Positions 1-7,346 of a stretch of DNA of 45,423 nt are shown in pieces. The stretch comes from Bin5 sp965218625 (GTDB lineage Bacteria > Chloroflexota > Anaerolineae > Caldilineales > Caldilineaceae). Every line of letters starts with the position of its first letter. The first letter of the stretch is position 1. A model generated the notes under the pieces. That model did not search any database, was not told the DNA's origin, and saw only the letters and a list, made by a program, of their open reading frames with translations. A program made the position numbers and the translations under genes. The DNA is taken from the NCBI GenBank assembly GCA_965218625.1, contig CBDCLG010000001.1, positions 1-45,423 on the forward strand, in the 5' to 3' direction.

Positions 1-835
1 CGAATGAGGCGTGCAGGGCCTGGCGATTGGCCATGCAGACGTCGCCGGGCTCACAGACCATGGGGACGGCGTCGGGCAGCCGGTCGGAGCCGTTGGCGTC
101 GACCATTGCTTTGATGTCCATTTTGCCCTGTTTGTGGGAGCCCGGCAGCAGCCAGACGCCGTTTTCGGCCGTGCTGCAGTAGAGCTGGGCCATGAAATTG
201 AAGCCGTGCGTGCCCTGGTCCCAGTCAGGGCTGTCCCAGTGGGTAGTGCCGTCGTGATGCCAGGCGACGGAGGGGCCGAGGCCGGCGCGCTTGACGATGA
301 CCGACTCGGTGAAGGGCGTGAAGTCGGCTCCGTTGATGTTTTCGGCGACGGCGAGCAGCAGGGGATGGCCGTAGAGGCGCAGGCAGCTGTCCATGATCTG
401 GAGCGGGCTGGCGATGCTGTTGATGACGTAGTCGGGGGCGTCTTCGGGCGGCGCGGGTTCCGCCATCTTGGCGGGATGGCGACCGCTGTTGTACTCGGTG
501 CCGCCGTAGGGATCGCTCAGCGGCTTTGCGAAGCGGAAGGAAGGGCGCGCGAAGTGGTTGCCGAGCGCGGGGCGACCCTGGGCGTCAACGTCGGCGTCCT
601 TGGTGTAGGGCGCGCGTTCGAACGCATTCTCCATGTCGGACCGCAGATCTTCGAGCTCCTCGGCGCCCAGGGCGCCTTCGAATACATAGAAGCCGCAGCG
701 CCAGTAGGCGTCGGAAATCTCCTGGGCGAGTTTGCCGTCACTTTCAAAGCGAATGGGGCCTCGATTGCCCAGCTCGAAGGCGCGGCGCTCCCCTGCGCTC
801 ACATAGGCGTCCAAGGTATCGGCGTCCTGGGTCAT
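1..835 (-). CDS. Phytanoyl-CoA dioxygenase family protein (3' end outside window)
   Basis: A non-haem Fe(II)/2-oxoglutarate oxygenase of the PhyH family; the family hydroxylates fatty acyl chains or small metabolites, and the substrate here is unknown. The reading frame is open from an ATG at 835 to the window edge (278 codons). That start is preceded by GGGAGG seven bases upstream. Seen: an HHD triad at residues 193-195, which supplies the HxD iron ligands; the PhyH-type PGSH turn near residue 231; and a late histidine (QALH, about residue 274) that fits the distal iron ligand. The C-terminal arginine that binds 2-oxoglutarate lies beyond the window. It is the last visible gene of a minus-strand cluster, 141 bp after a substrate-binding protein gene. 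The family call is firm; the substrate is not. Confidence 0.88.
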   Translation of the reverse strand, partial: MTQDADTLDAYVSAGERRAFELGNRGPIRFESDGKLAQEISDAYWRCGFYVFEGALGAEELEDLRSDMENAFERAPYTKDADVDAQGRPALGNHFARPSFRFAKPLSDPYGGTEYNSGRHPAKMAEPAPPEDAPDYVINSIASPLQIMDSCLRLYGHPLLLAVAENINGADFTPFTESVIVKRAGLGPSVAWHHDGTTHWDSPDWDQGTHGFNFMAQLYCSTAENGVWLLPGSHKQGKMDIKAMVDANGSDRLPDAVPMVCEPGDVCMANRQALHASF

Positions 836-976
836 GGCATCATCCTCCCGGAAAGGCGCGCCACACGCCACACCTGAAGTGTGACGTGCGGCGTTTACTG
901 CTTGATCGGTTAGTTCATGCGATTGGTCTGCGTCCGCCCTGTGTCCGTCCCGGGGCGGCCGCGCGCAGCCTCGTTC

Positions 977-2611
977 CTATTCGTCCACCCAGACGCGGTG
1001 GAACATGTGCGTATCCATCGGCGACGGCACGTAGTTCTGCACGCGCGCGGTCGAGACATCGACGTAGATGTTGTGCATCAGGGGGATGTAGGGCAGCTCT
1101 TCGGCGAACATCGCGTCGATCTGCCGGTAGAGGCGGATGCGTTCGTCGTCGTCGATTGTGGCGCGTGCGGTGGCGATAATGGCGTCTACTTCAGGGTTGG
1201 AGTAGCGTGCGACGTTGCCACCGCCGCCGATATTGTCAGAGTGCATCAGCGGATAGTAGAAGCCGTCCGGGTCGGCGTAGTCGGTGACGCGATAGGTCGA
1301 GGCAAGGACGAAGTTGCCAGCGTCGAGCGCCTCCAGCAGCGGGCCGAACTCGGTTGGTCGGAGCTCGATGTTGATGCCGATCTCCTTGAGGTTGGCCTGG
1401 TAGATCTCGTAGAGTTTCAGCAGGTTGCCCCAGGGCGGCAGGATCAGCTCGTGGGTGCCGGGAAGGCCGTCGGGATAGCCGGCCTCGGCCATCAGGGCCT
1501 TGGCGGCCTCGAGGTTCCTGGGATAGTTGAGTACGGCGTCTGCATTGTGGCCGAGCAGCCCCGGTGGGAGCAGGCCATGGGCAACGTTGGCGCGGCCGTC
1601 GAGGCTGGCAACGATGGCATCCATATCCACCGCGTAGCGAATGGCCTGGCGCAGCTTGGGATTGTTGCCGAACGGCTCCTTATCGAGGTTGACGGTGATG
1701 AATGAGGTGTGGAAGGTCTCGGCCCAGCCCAGTTTCTCTTTGAACACTTCGTCGGTGCTGAAGCGCGCCCAGTGGGCAGGGGGGACCCAGGCTACGTCGA
1801 GGCGGCCGGCGTCGAGCTCAACGATGCGTGTATTCTCGTCGCGGATGAAGCGGAACTGGAGCTGGTCGAGGTAGGGCCGCCCGTTCCAGTAGTCTTCGAA
1901 GGCATTAAGGGTCAGATCCTGGTTGAGATTCCACTCACCTAGGGTGAAGGGCCCGGCGGCGACGACGTTCTGGCCGAAGTCCTCGCCCCATTTTTCAACC
2001 TCTTCCTGGGGCACGACCGCCAGGTTGATGCTGGCGAGCATCGACTTGAAGGGCGCGAGCGGCTCGGACAGCTGGATTTCGAGCGTGCTGTCGTCGACAG
2101 CTGTGATGCCGCTGACCCCGTCGGCGGCGCCATCCCTGTACTCCTGCGCACCGGCGACAACGGAGAGCATCCAGGCCTTGGGGCTGCGCGTTTCCGGATT
2201 CAGGACGCGCTCGAAGCTGTACTTGAAGTCGCCGGCTGTGATCTGGCGGCCGTTGTGGAACTTGGCGCCGTCGCGGATGTTGAAGGTCCAAGTCGTGCCG
2301 TCGTCGGAGACGTCAAAGCTCTCGGCGATGGCCAGCTCGATCTCGCGACCGTCGGGCGACAGGCGGAAGAGGCCTTCGAGCAGGTTGGGGGCGATTACGC
2401 CCTGGTCCCAGCCGGAGATGGCCGCCGGGTCGAAGCTCTTGGGATCGGACGAGACGAAGCCGGCCACCATACCGCCCATCTTCGGCCCTTCGCTCATGTC
2501 GTCGTCCATGGGTTCGGCGGGCGCGGCAGGTACCGCGACACAGGCGGCCATTAGAGCGACCAGGAGTGCCAGGCTGAGGGCCAGCCAGGTCGTGCGGTGC
2601 ACTGGTTTCAT
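977..2611 (-). CDS. ABC transporter substrate-binding lipoprotein, family 5 (peptide/opine/nickel type)
   Basis: Extracytoplasmic solute-binding protein of 544 residues with the SBP_bac_5 layout: an N-terminal half starting with a GGxxxxG-type segment and SDDGTTWTFNIRDGAKFHNG near residue 95, then a long ligand-binding middle and a C-terminal YRQIDAMFAEELPYIPL segment. The start at 2611 has AAAGGAG eight bases upstream and gives a lipoprotein signal peptide with lipobox LMAAC (Cys24), followed by an acidic Pro/Ala linker. Longer starts up to 2659 lack these features. No permease or ATPase gene is adjacent, so it may work with a transporter encoded elsewhere. The ligand is probably an oligopeptide or other small oligomer, but sequence alone does not say. 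It sits between a PfkB kinase and a PhyH oxygenase on the same strand, which suggests uptake of a compound these enzymes process. Confidence 0.9.
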   Translation of the reverse strand: MKPVHRTTWLALSLALLVALMAACVAVPAAPAEPMDDDMSEGPKMGGMVAGFVSSDPKSFDPAAISGWDQGVIAPNLLEGLFRLSPDGREIELAIAESFDVSDDGTTWTFNIRDGAKFHNGRQITAGDFKYSFERVLNPETRSPKAWMLSVVAGAQEYRDGAADGVSGITAVDDSTLEIQLSEPLAPFKSMLASINLAVVPQEEVEKWGEDFGQNVVAAGPFTLGEWNLNQDLTLNAFEDYWNGRPYLDQLQFRFIRDENTRIVELDAGRLDVAWVPPAHWARFSTDEVFKEKLGWAETFHTSFITVNLDKEPFGNNPKLRQAIRYAVDMDAIVASLDGRANVAHGLLPPGLLGHNADAVLNYPRNLEAAKALMAEAGYPDGLPGTHELILPPWGNLLKLYEIYQANLKEIGINIELRPTEFGPLLEALDAGNFVLASTYRVTDYADPDGFYYPLMHSDNIGGGGNVARYSNPEVDAIIATARATIDDDERIRLYRQIDAMFAEELPYIPLMHNIYVDVSTARVQNYVPSPMDTHMFHRVWVDE

Positions 2612-2752
2612 GTCAGTCTCCTTTGGAATTGTTTGTGAACAGAGAATTGAAGGCAACAAAACGCGTCCCCATCACGGGAGGATGTGAAGGCGACAAGACG
2701 CCGACCGGACTGCTGGTCGTTGCGGCGAGATTACCAGATGAGGGGCGCGATG

Positions 2753-3802
2753 TCAAGCGAGTGCATTGCGGTCCGAGAGAGTCTGTTCCAAAGAGCGAAG
2801 ACGGTCGCTGGCGGCGGCGGCGTCGACCTGCAGAGAGTGGAGGACGCCGAATTCTTCGATGATGAAGGAGGCGGAGACGGCGCCGTGAAGACAGGCGCGG
2901 ACGGCGTCGCCGGTGCGGGCCAGGCCGACCAGGAAGCCGCCGCAGAAGGCGTCGCCGGCGCCGGTTGGATCGACAACCCGGGCGGGATAAGTGGGAATCT
3001 GGCGCCAGTCTTGCTCTCCGCTAAGAAGCAGGCGCATGCCGCGGCCCCCCATCTTAACGCCGACGCCGTTCGGCCCGTAGGCGAGCAGGCGGCGGGCGGC
3101 TTCGAAGATGTGCCCTTCCTGGCAGTCGCCGCGTTCTTCCTCGTTGATGGCGGCGTCGGCGTGGATGGTCAGCTCTTCGATGCTGGGCAGGAGGTAATCG
3201 ATGTTGCGGAGCAGGTCGGCGTCGACCTGTCCTTCCCGGTCCCAGTCCCACCATGGCCAGTCGAAGCTGATCGTTACATCCTCGCCGCGCAGGCGCTTGA
3301 GAAATTCGGCGTTGGCGCGGCTGCAGGGGAGCGGGCCGGGCGCGAAGTGGGCGAAGGCGGCGCATTGGGCAGTGGACTCCCACTGGGAGAGGTCGGGACA
3401 GAAGGAGGGCCAAATACGGCGGTGGAGGGGGCTGCCGGTGTCGGTGAATTCGCTTTCGAGGTCGATGATTTCGCTGGCGTGGGCGGGCAGGATGGCGCGT
3501 GCCTCGTCGATGCGGTCGGTGCGGCTGCCGTCGGGGAAGTAGAAGGCGCGCGAGCGCAGCAGGTGCGGCTCGTCGATACGGGTTATGGCAGAAACGTCGA
3601 TGCCGGCGGCGGCCAGCTGTTCGAGCCAGGCGGAGGGGTAGTCGGCGCCGGCGACGCTGACGAGGCTGACGTCTACGCCCCAGAGGCGCATGCCGGCGGC
3701 GGCGTAGACGGCGTTGCCGCCGAGCTGGCGCGGGGAGATACGGCCGTCGGGCGTGACGACATCGTCGAGCGTGCAGTTGCCGACGGCCAGGAAATCGCTC
3801 AC
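2753..3802 (-). CDS. PfkB/ribokinase family carbohydrate or nucleoside kinase
   Basis: ATP-dependent kinase of the ribokinase fold, 349 residues. Seen: the N-terminal signature with GGNAVYAAAG at residues 29-37, and the C-terminal PfkB signature DPTGAGDAF at 278-286, where Asp284 is the expected catalytic base and the GAG forms the anion hole. The start is a GTG at 3802 with a weak GAAAGGG upstream; no ATG alternative nearby fits the N-terminal beta strand. The family phosphorylates ribose, fructose, 2-keto-3-deoxygluconate, adenosine and similar substrates. The unusual WPWWDWD stretch near 182-188 does not point to a known specificity. It lies 67 bp downstream of a PhyH oxygenase and 141 bp upstream of the substrate-binding protein gene, all in one direction, so a shared catabolic role is likely but inferred. 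Confidence 0.9.
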   Translation of the reverse strand: MSDFLAVGNCTLDDVVTPDGRISPRQLGGNAVYAAAGMRLWGVDVSLVSVAGADYPSAWLEQLAAAGIDVSAITRIDEPHLLRSRAFYFPDGSRTDRIDEARAILPAHASEIIDLESEFTDTGSPLHRRIWPSFCPDLSQWESTAQCAAFAHFAPGPLPCSRANAEFLKRLRGEDVTISFDWPWWDWDREGQVDADLLRNIDYLLPSIEELTIHADAAINEEERGDCQEGHIFEAARRLLAYGPNGVGVKMGGRGMRLLLSGEQDWRQIPTYPARVVDPTGAGDAFCGGFLVGLARTGDAVRACLHGAVSASFIIEEFGVLHSLQVDAAAASDRLRSLEQTLSDRNALA

Positions 3803-3869
3803 CGGGACCCTTTCGTCCTCGTATCTTTCCGCCTGTTTCCGACTTATTCGTCCAACCGGTGCGGGTGGG

Positions 3870-4667
3870 TCAGACGCGCATGCGCAGCATGGGGTGGCTG
3901 AATGAGACCGGGATCGTTTCGTTGGTGCGGGAGGACTTGGTGCCGGGCGTCATGTAGTGGATGGCGAGCGCTCTGCGCTGGCGGTCGGTGGTGTTGGGCG
4001 CGGTGCGGTGCAAGGTCTGGCAGTGGTGCAGGGTGATGCCGCCGGCGGGCAGGTCGGCGACGACGGCCTGGCTGTCGTCGACCAGTTTGCCCATATCGAG
4101 CAGAACGTCGCTGCCCTGGGCCTGGTCGTGAATCATGGGGCGCAGGTGCGAGCCGGGGATGAACTGCATGGCGCCGTTGTCCAGGTCGACATCGTCGAAT
4201 GTTAGCCAGCAGCTGACCAGGTTGGCGGGCAGGCATTTCCAGTAGGCGTTGTCCTGGTGCCAGAAAACGGGGCCGCCGTGGTGGGGCGGCTTGTAGATGG
4301 CCTGGTTGTGAAAGAGCTGGATGTTGGGGCCGAGCACGTCTTCGATGATGTCGAGAAGGCGTTCATGGTAGGTGAGCTGGTGGAAGCTGACGTTGTGTTC
4401 GGAGATCTGCATGAACTGGAGCAACTCCAGTTCGTCGTCGCCGTGGTCGTGGTCGTCTTCGCCGGTGACGGCCAGGTTGCGGATGGGGCGTTCGCCGCTG
4501 CGGGCGAGGGCGAATTCGGCGTCGTATTCGGCGCGCATCTCCTCGATGAGGTCGTATTCGAGCACTTTGCCGACGACGAGGAAACCGTTTTCCCAGAAGC
4601 TGGCGACCTGTTCCTGGGATAGGGCTTTGTAGCCGTTCCGAACTTCAACTGTTTCGGCGGACTGCAT
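3870..4667 (-). CDS. Phytanoyl-CoA dioxygenase family protein
   Basis: Complete 265-residue PhyH-family Fe(II)/2-oxoglutarate oxygenase. Seen: HQD at residues 137-139 (two iron ligands), the PGSH turn at 171-174, His220 in QTLHRTAPN (third ligand) and Arg231/232 positioned to bind the 2-oxoglutarate carboxylate. The active site therefore looks intact. The start at 4667 is supported by AGGAG nine bases upstream. A histidine/aspartate-rich loop (DDHDHGDDE, residues 71-79) is unusual and lies outside the catalytic core. The gene follows the dimethylformamidase-like gene by 50 bp and is probably co-transcribed. It is a distant paralogue of the partial PhyH gene at the window start; the two differ in length and loops, so they probably act on different substrates or on successive steps. 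Confidence 0.93.
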   Translation of the reverse strand: MQSAETVEVRNGYKALSQEQVASFWENGFLVVGKVLEYDLIEEMRAEYDAEFALARSGERPIRNLAVTGEDDHDHGDDELELLQFMQISEHNVSFHQLTYHERLLDIIEDVLGPNIQLFHNQAIYKPPHHGGPVFWHQDNAYWKCLPANLVSCWLTFDDVDLDNGAMQFIPGSHLRPMIHDQAQGSDVLLDMGKLVDDSQAVVADLPAGGITLHHCQTLHRTAPNTTDRQRRALAIHYMTPGTKSSRTNETIPVSFSHPMLRMRV

Positions 4668-4717
4668 TTGGGCGTTCTCCTGTTGCGATTTGCTTGCTCG
4701 CGCCGGATATCAAGGCC

Positions 4718-6985
4718 TCACTCGCCGGCGGACGGGGGAAGTTCGCCCGCGTTGGCGAAGGCATTGAGCACGTTTTCGGTGACGCGCGAGACGTTGTTGT
4801 CGTAGTTGTTGTGCGAAAGGCTGGCGCACCAACAGATCGAGCCGACGGAGAAGACGGCGCCGTTGTTCGGCAGCTCGAAGTAGACCATGTCGGCGTAGAC
4901 GGTGGCCGAGGGATTGTTCATCATCTCGGCGTTCATCTGGAGGAAGTCCTCGATCACGGGCAAAATCGTGGGGCCGTGTGGACCGGAGGTGGCCAGCAGG
5001 ACTGTGTGCGGCGGCGTACCCAGGCTATAGTCGATCCGGTCCACCTCGTCGCCTGCGGCGCCGCCGAAGACGAGCCCGAAGTCTCCGATCGTTTCATCGG
5101 GCGCGATGCCCTCAAAGATGAAGGCGGCCCGCGGGTTCAAACTTCCTGGCTTGCGCGTGTAGCCGGGCGCCGGGTCGCCCCAACCCTGGGCGGTAAAGCC
5201 GATGCCGGTCAGCCGGTTGGGCGTCTTGCCGCGATGCCGCCAGAGTCCGCCCATTTCGCCCGTCGTGCTGTGGAAACACTCGCCGGGCGCGGAATCCCAC
5301 GCACGCGTGCCGGAATTGCCGCGGCGGATCTCGGCGATGTGAGGCCGCTCCTCGTCGACGCTCGTCACCCAGTAGAATCCGTTGCCGCCGAGGTACATCA
5401 GCCTGCCGCCGCCGTCGAGATAGGCTTCGAGCGCGGTCAGCATGGGCGTGGTCCAGTATTCCGGGTGCGTGCCGGTGACCATGACCTTGTAGTTGGCGAG
5501 GAGCTCCTGCCCTTCGTTGTGCAGGTCGTGGTCGGTGGCCACGTCGTATGCGAAGCCTTTTGCGTCGAGCCAGTCGATCTGATAGAGGTCTTCGCCGAGG
5601 AGGCGGGGCGTGGTGGTGAGGAGGTGGCGGTGCTGGGGGCGCATATTGACCATGGGGCGCAGCAGGGAGGAGTAGATGCAGCCGCTGCCGTCCGAGTGGC
5701 GGTCGTAGAAGGACATGGCGAACTCGGGATGCTCGGCGAGGTAAAGGTCGCGCGGGTCCCAGTTGATGTGTTCTTCGGGCAGTGCGGCCAGGTGATCCTG
5801 CGAAGCGTCCATGCGGTCGTTGGCATAGGCGACGTAGGTCATCGTCGGCATCAGGTAGAGGATTGGGGCGTTGGCGACGCCGCGCGGGGGTCGCACGATA
5901 AAGGGAATACGGTCTTCGGCGCCGTCGCCGTTCAGCCGCGCGGCATAGACGCCGCTGCGCAGACCGACCGGAATGGTCAGTTCGAAGTCGGCCTCCCAGC
6001 GGGCGTCCTCCAGGTCGTCGTCGTGGAAGTAGATCGCGCCGTACTGCGCCGGTGCGTGTTTGAAGTCGAACTCGGTTGCCGTCCAGTTGTGCCCAGTCAC
6101 CGCGCGCGCCGGCATATTGACGGCGAGTCCGTGCCGGGCGTTCGGACCTCTGTCGATCACATTGGCGGAAGAGGCGCCCGCGGCGAAATCCCATGCGGCC
6201 ACCAGGTCGGAAGCGGCCACCTCGGCGGGCGGTACCCCGCGCATCAGGCGAATGATCTCGTCTTCTTCCAGCGTCCGGCTGAAGATGCGGGGGCCGTCGA
6301 TCTTGCCGTTGAAGAGGCCGGAAGCGGCGTAGCGCCCGGCATGCGTCCCGCCGGGGCCGGCGGCGGCGATCAGCAGCGGGCCGCTGTTGGAAGGAGGGCC
6401 CTGGACGCTGACTTTTCGCTCGATTGCGGCGGAGGACGGGTCGGCGGGCCAATTGGTGAGCGGCAGCTGAAAAAGCCGTACTGTCTGGGCTTCGGCGTCA
6501 AATGCGGCGGCGACGTAATACCATTCGCCGGCTCTCAGGGCGCTGCCGGTGCTCGCGGCGGCGGGACCGGCTCCTGCACCGCCAACCTGGAGCGCGAGGC
6601 TGCCGTCGGCGCCAATTGCAAGGCAAAAGCCGTTTCCTGCGGCGGACAGTTTGCTCAGGATGCCCTGGGTATCGCCTTTGGCAGGCGTGGTGGGATAGAT
6701 CCAGGCCTGCAGGGTGAAGCTTTGCAGCCGATCGAGGGAGACATGGTCCTCCACTTGCACGTAGGAGCCTGAGCGGGCGATCTGTTTGCGGCCAGTTTGC
6801 CGTTCACCGAGGGCGGAATCGAACGCTTCTTCCTTGAAGCCGGGGCCTTCGGGGTTTTGGTCGCCATGAATGAGCCTGACCAGCGTGGTGTCGTAGTGGG
6901 GCAGGTCCGTGCTGACCATGAACCGGACCGTTTCGCCCGGCGCGGCGCTGAACCTGTCGGCGTATCCGATCAACTCGGTTATCAT
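4718..6985 (-). CDS. N,N-dimethylformamidase large-subunit-like protein with LamG-like domain
   Basis: A 755-residue protein resembling the beta (large) subunit of N,N-dimethylformamidase, an iron-dependent amidohydrolase. Seen, in order: a beta-rich N-terminal segment (about 1-70); a LamG/concanavalin-like domain (about 70-250, with FTLQAWIYP and FNGKIDGPRIFSRTL); a linker; and a catalytic region (about 370-740) with LYLMPTMTYVAYAND, SFYDRH, ATDHDLH and GTHPEYW. In characterised enzymes the iron is held by two tyrosines and one glutamate. Glu509 in HPEYW and tyrosines near 384-387 and 427-438 are plausible equivalents, but I cannot align them exactly. The start at 6985 is chosen for GGGAGG six bases upstream; a longer start at 7003 lacks this. 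No gene for the roughly 15-kDa small subunit lies next to it. Signal peptide: none seen, so probably cytoplasmic. The real substrate may be another N-substituted amide. Confidence 0.82.
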   Translation of the reverse strand: MITELIGYADRFSAAPGETVRFMVSTDLPHYDTTLVRLIHGDQNPEGPGFKEEAFDSALGERQTGRKQIARSGSYVQVEDHVSLDRLQSFTLQAWIYPTTPAKGDTQGILSKLSAAGNGFCLAIGADGSLALQVGGAGAGPAAASTGSALRAGEWYYVAAAFDAEAQTVRLFQLPLTNWPADPSSAAIERKVSVQGPPSNSGPLLIAAAGPGGTHAGRYAASGLFNGKIDGPRIFSRTLEEDEIIRLMRGVPPAEVAASDLVAAWDFAAGASSANVIDRGPNARHGLAVNMPARAVTGHNWTATEFDFKHAPAQYGAIYFHDDDLEDARWEADFELTIPVGLRSGVYAARLNGDGAEDRIPFIVRPPRGVANAPILYLMPTMTYVAYANDRMDASQDHLAALPEEHINWDPRDLYLAEHPEFAMSFYDRHSDGSGCIYSSLLRPMVNMRPQHRHLLTTTPRLLGEDLYQIDWLDAKGFAYDVATDHDLHNEGQELLANYKVMVTGTHPEYWTTPMLTALEAYLDGGGRLMYLGGNGFYWVTSVDEERPHIAEIRRGNSGTRAWDSAPGECFHSTTGEMGGLWRHRGKTPNRLTGIGFTAQGWGDPAPGYTRKPGSLNPRAAFIFEGIAPDETIGDFGLVFGGAAGDEVDRIDYSLGTPPHTVLLATSGPHGPTILPVIEDFLQMNAEMMNNPSATVYADMVYFELPNNGAVFSVGSICWCASLSHNNYDNNVSRVTENVLNAFANAGELPPSAGE

Positions 6986-7346
6986 GTTTGCCTCCCGGCG
7001 CACGCCTGCTGAAAAGGACGGAGTGCGGTTGTTTTGTCAGACGCAAGCGGCAAGATCCGCCGTTTCTGTACACTGGTAGCGCCGCTACATCAATTTCAGG
7101 AAAAGCGGTGATATATGTTAGTGTAAGGTGAAAACTGGCCGTAGGATTTTCGACGGTCTCAGGGCGGGGCCCGGGTGGAGATTCGTTTGCCGCAGGCTGC
7201 GGCGGAGCAGCCAGGCGGGACGATGGGGCAATCGCCCGTTGAATGATGGCCTTGTCAGAGATTAGGCCCGCATTATACACGTTGATTAGCCGTTGCGTCT
7301 ACCGCAGGCGCAAGCCGTTTCGCTGGCATCGGGGCAGATTGGGCGA
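6986..7346. other. Divergent intergenic region between the amidase cluster and copA
   Basis: This 361-bp gap separates two divergent transcription units. It holds a minus-strand promoter candidate (listed separately), small hairpins such as GCCGCA/TGCGGC near 7187, and no convincing gene. I see no clear CueR or CsoR operator in front of copA, although such sites can be degenerate. Confidence 0.5.
7272..7301 (-). promoter_or_regulatory. Candidate sigma-70-type promoter for the minus-strand cluster
   Basis: On the minus strand a perfect -10 box TATAAT (7277-7272) lies 18 bp from TAGACG (7301-7296), a partial match to TTGACA. It would give a leader of about 280 nt before the amidase-like gene at 6985. 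The -10 match is seen directly; use of the site is inferred. Confidence 0.45.

Noticed and set aside
11..877. Long plus-strand open frame over the partial PhyH gene
   Set aside because: It is the opposite-strand shadow of the oxygenase, which has a ribosome binding site and a clear active-site motif; the plus frame has no family similarity.
4694..6772. 692-codon plus-strand frame over the amidase-like gene
   Set aside because: A GC-rich shadow, Gly/Val/Arg-biased and without motifs; the minus strand encodes a recognisable protein.
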